Source of the DNA: Niastella sp. OAS944
GTDB taxonomy: Bacteria > Bacteroidota > Bacteroidia > Chitinophagales > Chitinophagaceae
Reading direction: 5' to 3'
Assembly (NCBI GenBank): GCA_024809215.1
Contig: JANUBW010000010.1
Coordinates: 285,419-349,418, forward strand
DNA length: 64,000 nt
Below are positions 63,010 to 64,000 of this stretch, in pieces. A model generated the notes under the pieces. It was not told the origin of the DNA. It worked only from the letters and a program-made list of their open reading frames with translations, and did no database searches. The position numbers were made by a program, and so were the translations under genes. Each line of letters begins with the position of its first letter. Within the stretch, counting starts at the first letter, position 1.

Positions 63010-63603
63010 ATGAGAAAGATAATTGTCTTGTCAATGATCAGTATGGATGGTGTTATGCAGGGGCCCGGTGGACCAAAAGAGGATACCTCAGGCGGTTTTA
63101 AATATGGCGGCTGGACGGTCTCTTATGGCGACGAAATGTTTAACAATCTCATGATGGAAGAGCTGAAGCAGACCGATTATCTGTTGGGCAGAAAAACGTT
63201 TGAAATTTTTGAATCTTACTGGCCTAAGCATGCCGACTTTTGGCCGGGCGTTAATGAGGGTAATAAATATGTTCTTTCGCAGACCAGAAACAAATCAGAT
63301 TGGAAAAATACCAATTTCATTAATAGTGTGGCAGCTATTGAAAAGCTTAAAAATACCGAAGGCGTCGATCTTCAGGTTTGGGGCAGCAGTGAGCTCATTC
63401 ATCTGTTACTTAAGCACGACCTGGTTGACGAGCTTCGCCTCAAAATTTACCCGGTGATTCTTGGCGAAGGAAAAAAGCTGTTCGATAAGGGTTCCATGCC
63501 GGCCGCATTTACCTTAACAGAAAGCCATGTAACAACAAAAGGCGTTATTATAGCCAATTACAAACGGGATGGCGAAATTATAACCGGCGATGTTGGTGCT
63601 TAG
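63010..63603 (+). CDS. Dihydrofolate-reductase-family (RibD C-terminal-like) protein
   Basis: 197 residues from ATG 63010 (MRKIIVLSMISMDGVMQGPG); the frame is open from 62959. Pattern: SMDGVMQGPGGPKE, TDYLLGRKTFEIFESYWP, KYVLSQTRNK, LQVWGSSELIHLLLKHDLVD, ELRLKIYPVILGEGKKLFD. This is the YyaP/YwjB-type group of NADPH-binding reductases; true DHFR activity is not implied. It stands between candidate RNA copies 3 and 4. Confidence 0.9.
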   Translation: MRKIIVLSMISMDGVMQGPGGPKEDTSGGFKYGGWTVSYGDEMFNNLMMEELKQTDYLLGRKTFEIFESYWPKHADFWPGVNEGNKYVLSQTRNKSDWKNTNFINSVAAIEKLKNTEGVDLQVWGSSELIHLLLKHDLVDELRLKIYPVILGEGKKLFDKGSMPAAFTLTESHVTTKGVIIANYKRDGEIITGDVGA

Positions 63604-63734
63604 GACATCATGAAGAATAATGCTTCTATTGCAGTGTGGCCGCGGGTTTGGCAACTATTTTGTAACGTTAGCCATAATAAATTCGTGACAAAGCTGATTA
63701 TGCTGAAAGTATTGTACGCTGTACATTTGCATCA

Positions 63735-63877
63735 TCAACAACGGTAGCACGGTAAAAGAGGAAAGAAAGAGAAGAAGCTACCCACGAAGCAAGCGCTTCA
63801 ACTCAAATAGATTTTATATTTTTTTTCATATGGCAAGCAATCGTTAGAGGTCGGCTGTTTCTACAGCGGACTTTTTT
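63735..63877 (+). ncRNA. Candidate small RNA, copy 4
   Basis: About 143 bases. The -7 box is a perfect TAnnTTTG (TACATTTG, 63722-63729). Stem GGTAGC (63743-63748)/GCTACC (63777-63782) is kept although the 28-base loop is almost entirely changed yet still purine-rich. Hairpin GAAGC-AAGC-GCTTC (63786-63799); ORF ATG..TAG (63830-63847); terminator 63848 to about 63872, one C shorter than the others, T-run to 63877. Confidence 0.65.
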
Positions 63878-63959
63878 CTTTTATAGCCCCCTTATGATTT
63901 ATAAAGGATCATGTTGAAAAATTGGGGGATTTAGGAGAAAGTATTTTTTTTGCAGCAAG

Positions 63960-64000
63960 ATGAGTAAAGCACAAGGACAGGATACAGCAAAAGAATTGAT
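63960..64000 (+). CDS. Start of a gene cut by the window end (partial)
   Basis: ATG 63960 opens a frame MSKAQGQDTAKEL that runs to the window edge. It follows candidate RNA copy 4 by 82 bp, with an A/T-rich stretch before it as usual for starts in this genome. Too short to identify. Confidence 0.45.
   Translation, partial: MSKAQGQDTAKEL

Noticed and set aside
61335..63877. Insertion sequence or MITE explanation for the four repeats
   Set aside because: No terminal inverted repeats or target duplications were seen and all copies share one orientation; kept as candidate RNA, though a mobile origin is not excluded.
61083..63890. CRISPR-like array from regularly repeated blocks
   Set aside because: Blocks are 145-170 bases, only four, with genes between them and no short repeat-spacer pattern or cas genes.

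Overview
The window looks like a chromosomal segment of a Bacteroidota, most likely a Chitinophagaceae member (Niastella/Chitinophaga-like; genus is my inference). Reasons: AT-leaning DNA, almost no Shine-Dalgarno signals, TAnnTTTG-type -7 boxes, and typical Bacteroidota families (RteC, LytTR/LytS pairs, FecR-like DUF4974 protein, ORF6N, Arm-DNA-binding tyrosine recombinases, czcCBA efflux, multi-domain AraC regulators). No rRNA, complete tRNA or CRISPR array was seen. All family calls are by eye; no search was run.

Region 1 (1-31 kb) is accessory. It opens with small unknown genes, a self-repressing-looking XRE gene, an ECF sigma factor, an RteC protein and a LytTR regulator/LytS kinase pair (0-6 kb). 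Then come a frameshifted gene with RpoA-CTD-like and HARE-like domains (6.7-8.5 kb), a DUF3606 protein beside a two-domain DNA ligase D (9.2-11.5 kb), and a FecR-like exported protein. From 13.3 to 20.0 kb a minus-strand operon encodes a trypsin-like protease, a 1606-residue protease-NTPase (STAND-type) and a metallo-beta-lactamase-fold protein, an arrangement like AVAST type I antiphage systems. From 20.2 to 26.2 kb lies a graveyard of three damaged tyrosine recombinases, a broken DUF4287 gene and a chimeric ORF6N gene, with a 13-bp att-like repeat before two of the recombinases. A GC-richer short-chain dehydrogenase/Crp-type regulator pair with matching palindromic operators follows, then a retropepsin-like protease, a DUF4345 membrane protein and three tandem unknown genes, two of them paralogous.

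Region 2 (31-41.8 kb) holds metabolic genes: a small membrane protein, a 21-bp minisatellite, a sialate O-acetylesterase, a serine hydrolase, an amidohydrolase, NTF2-like, PEP-mutase-like, AraC and glyoxalase-like genes, and a beta-propeller protein.

Region 3 (42.2-51.9 kb) is a plus-strand cluster FHA - PP2C phosphatase - Ser/Thr kinase - SEDS/penicillin-binding-protein fusion - FHA. It carries the same functional set as the actinobacterial fha-pstP-rodA-pbpA-pkn operon and probably links phospho-signalling to peptidoglycan synthesis.

Region 4 (52-64 kb) has a SnoaL-like gene, a single-domain response regulator, a Gfo/Idh/MocA oxidoreductase, a czcCBA-like metal efflux operon, and four same-strand copies (61.3-63.9 kb) of a conserved intergenic element. 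Each copy has a promoter-like box, a GGTAGC/GCTACC closing stem around a purine-rich variable loop, a second hairpin, an invariant five-codon ORF and an intrinsic terminator. I regard this as a candidate undescribed small-RNA family and the most novel item here.
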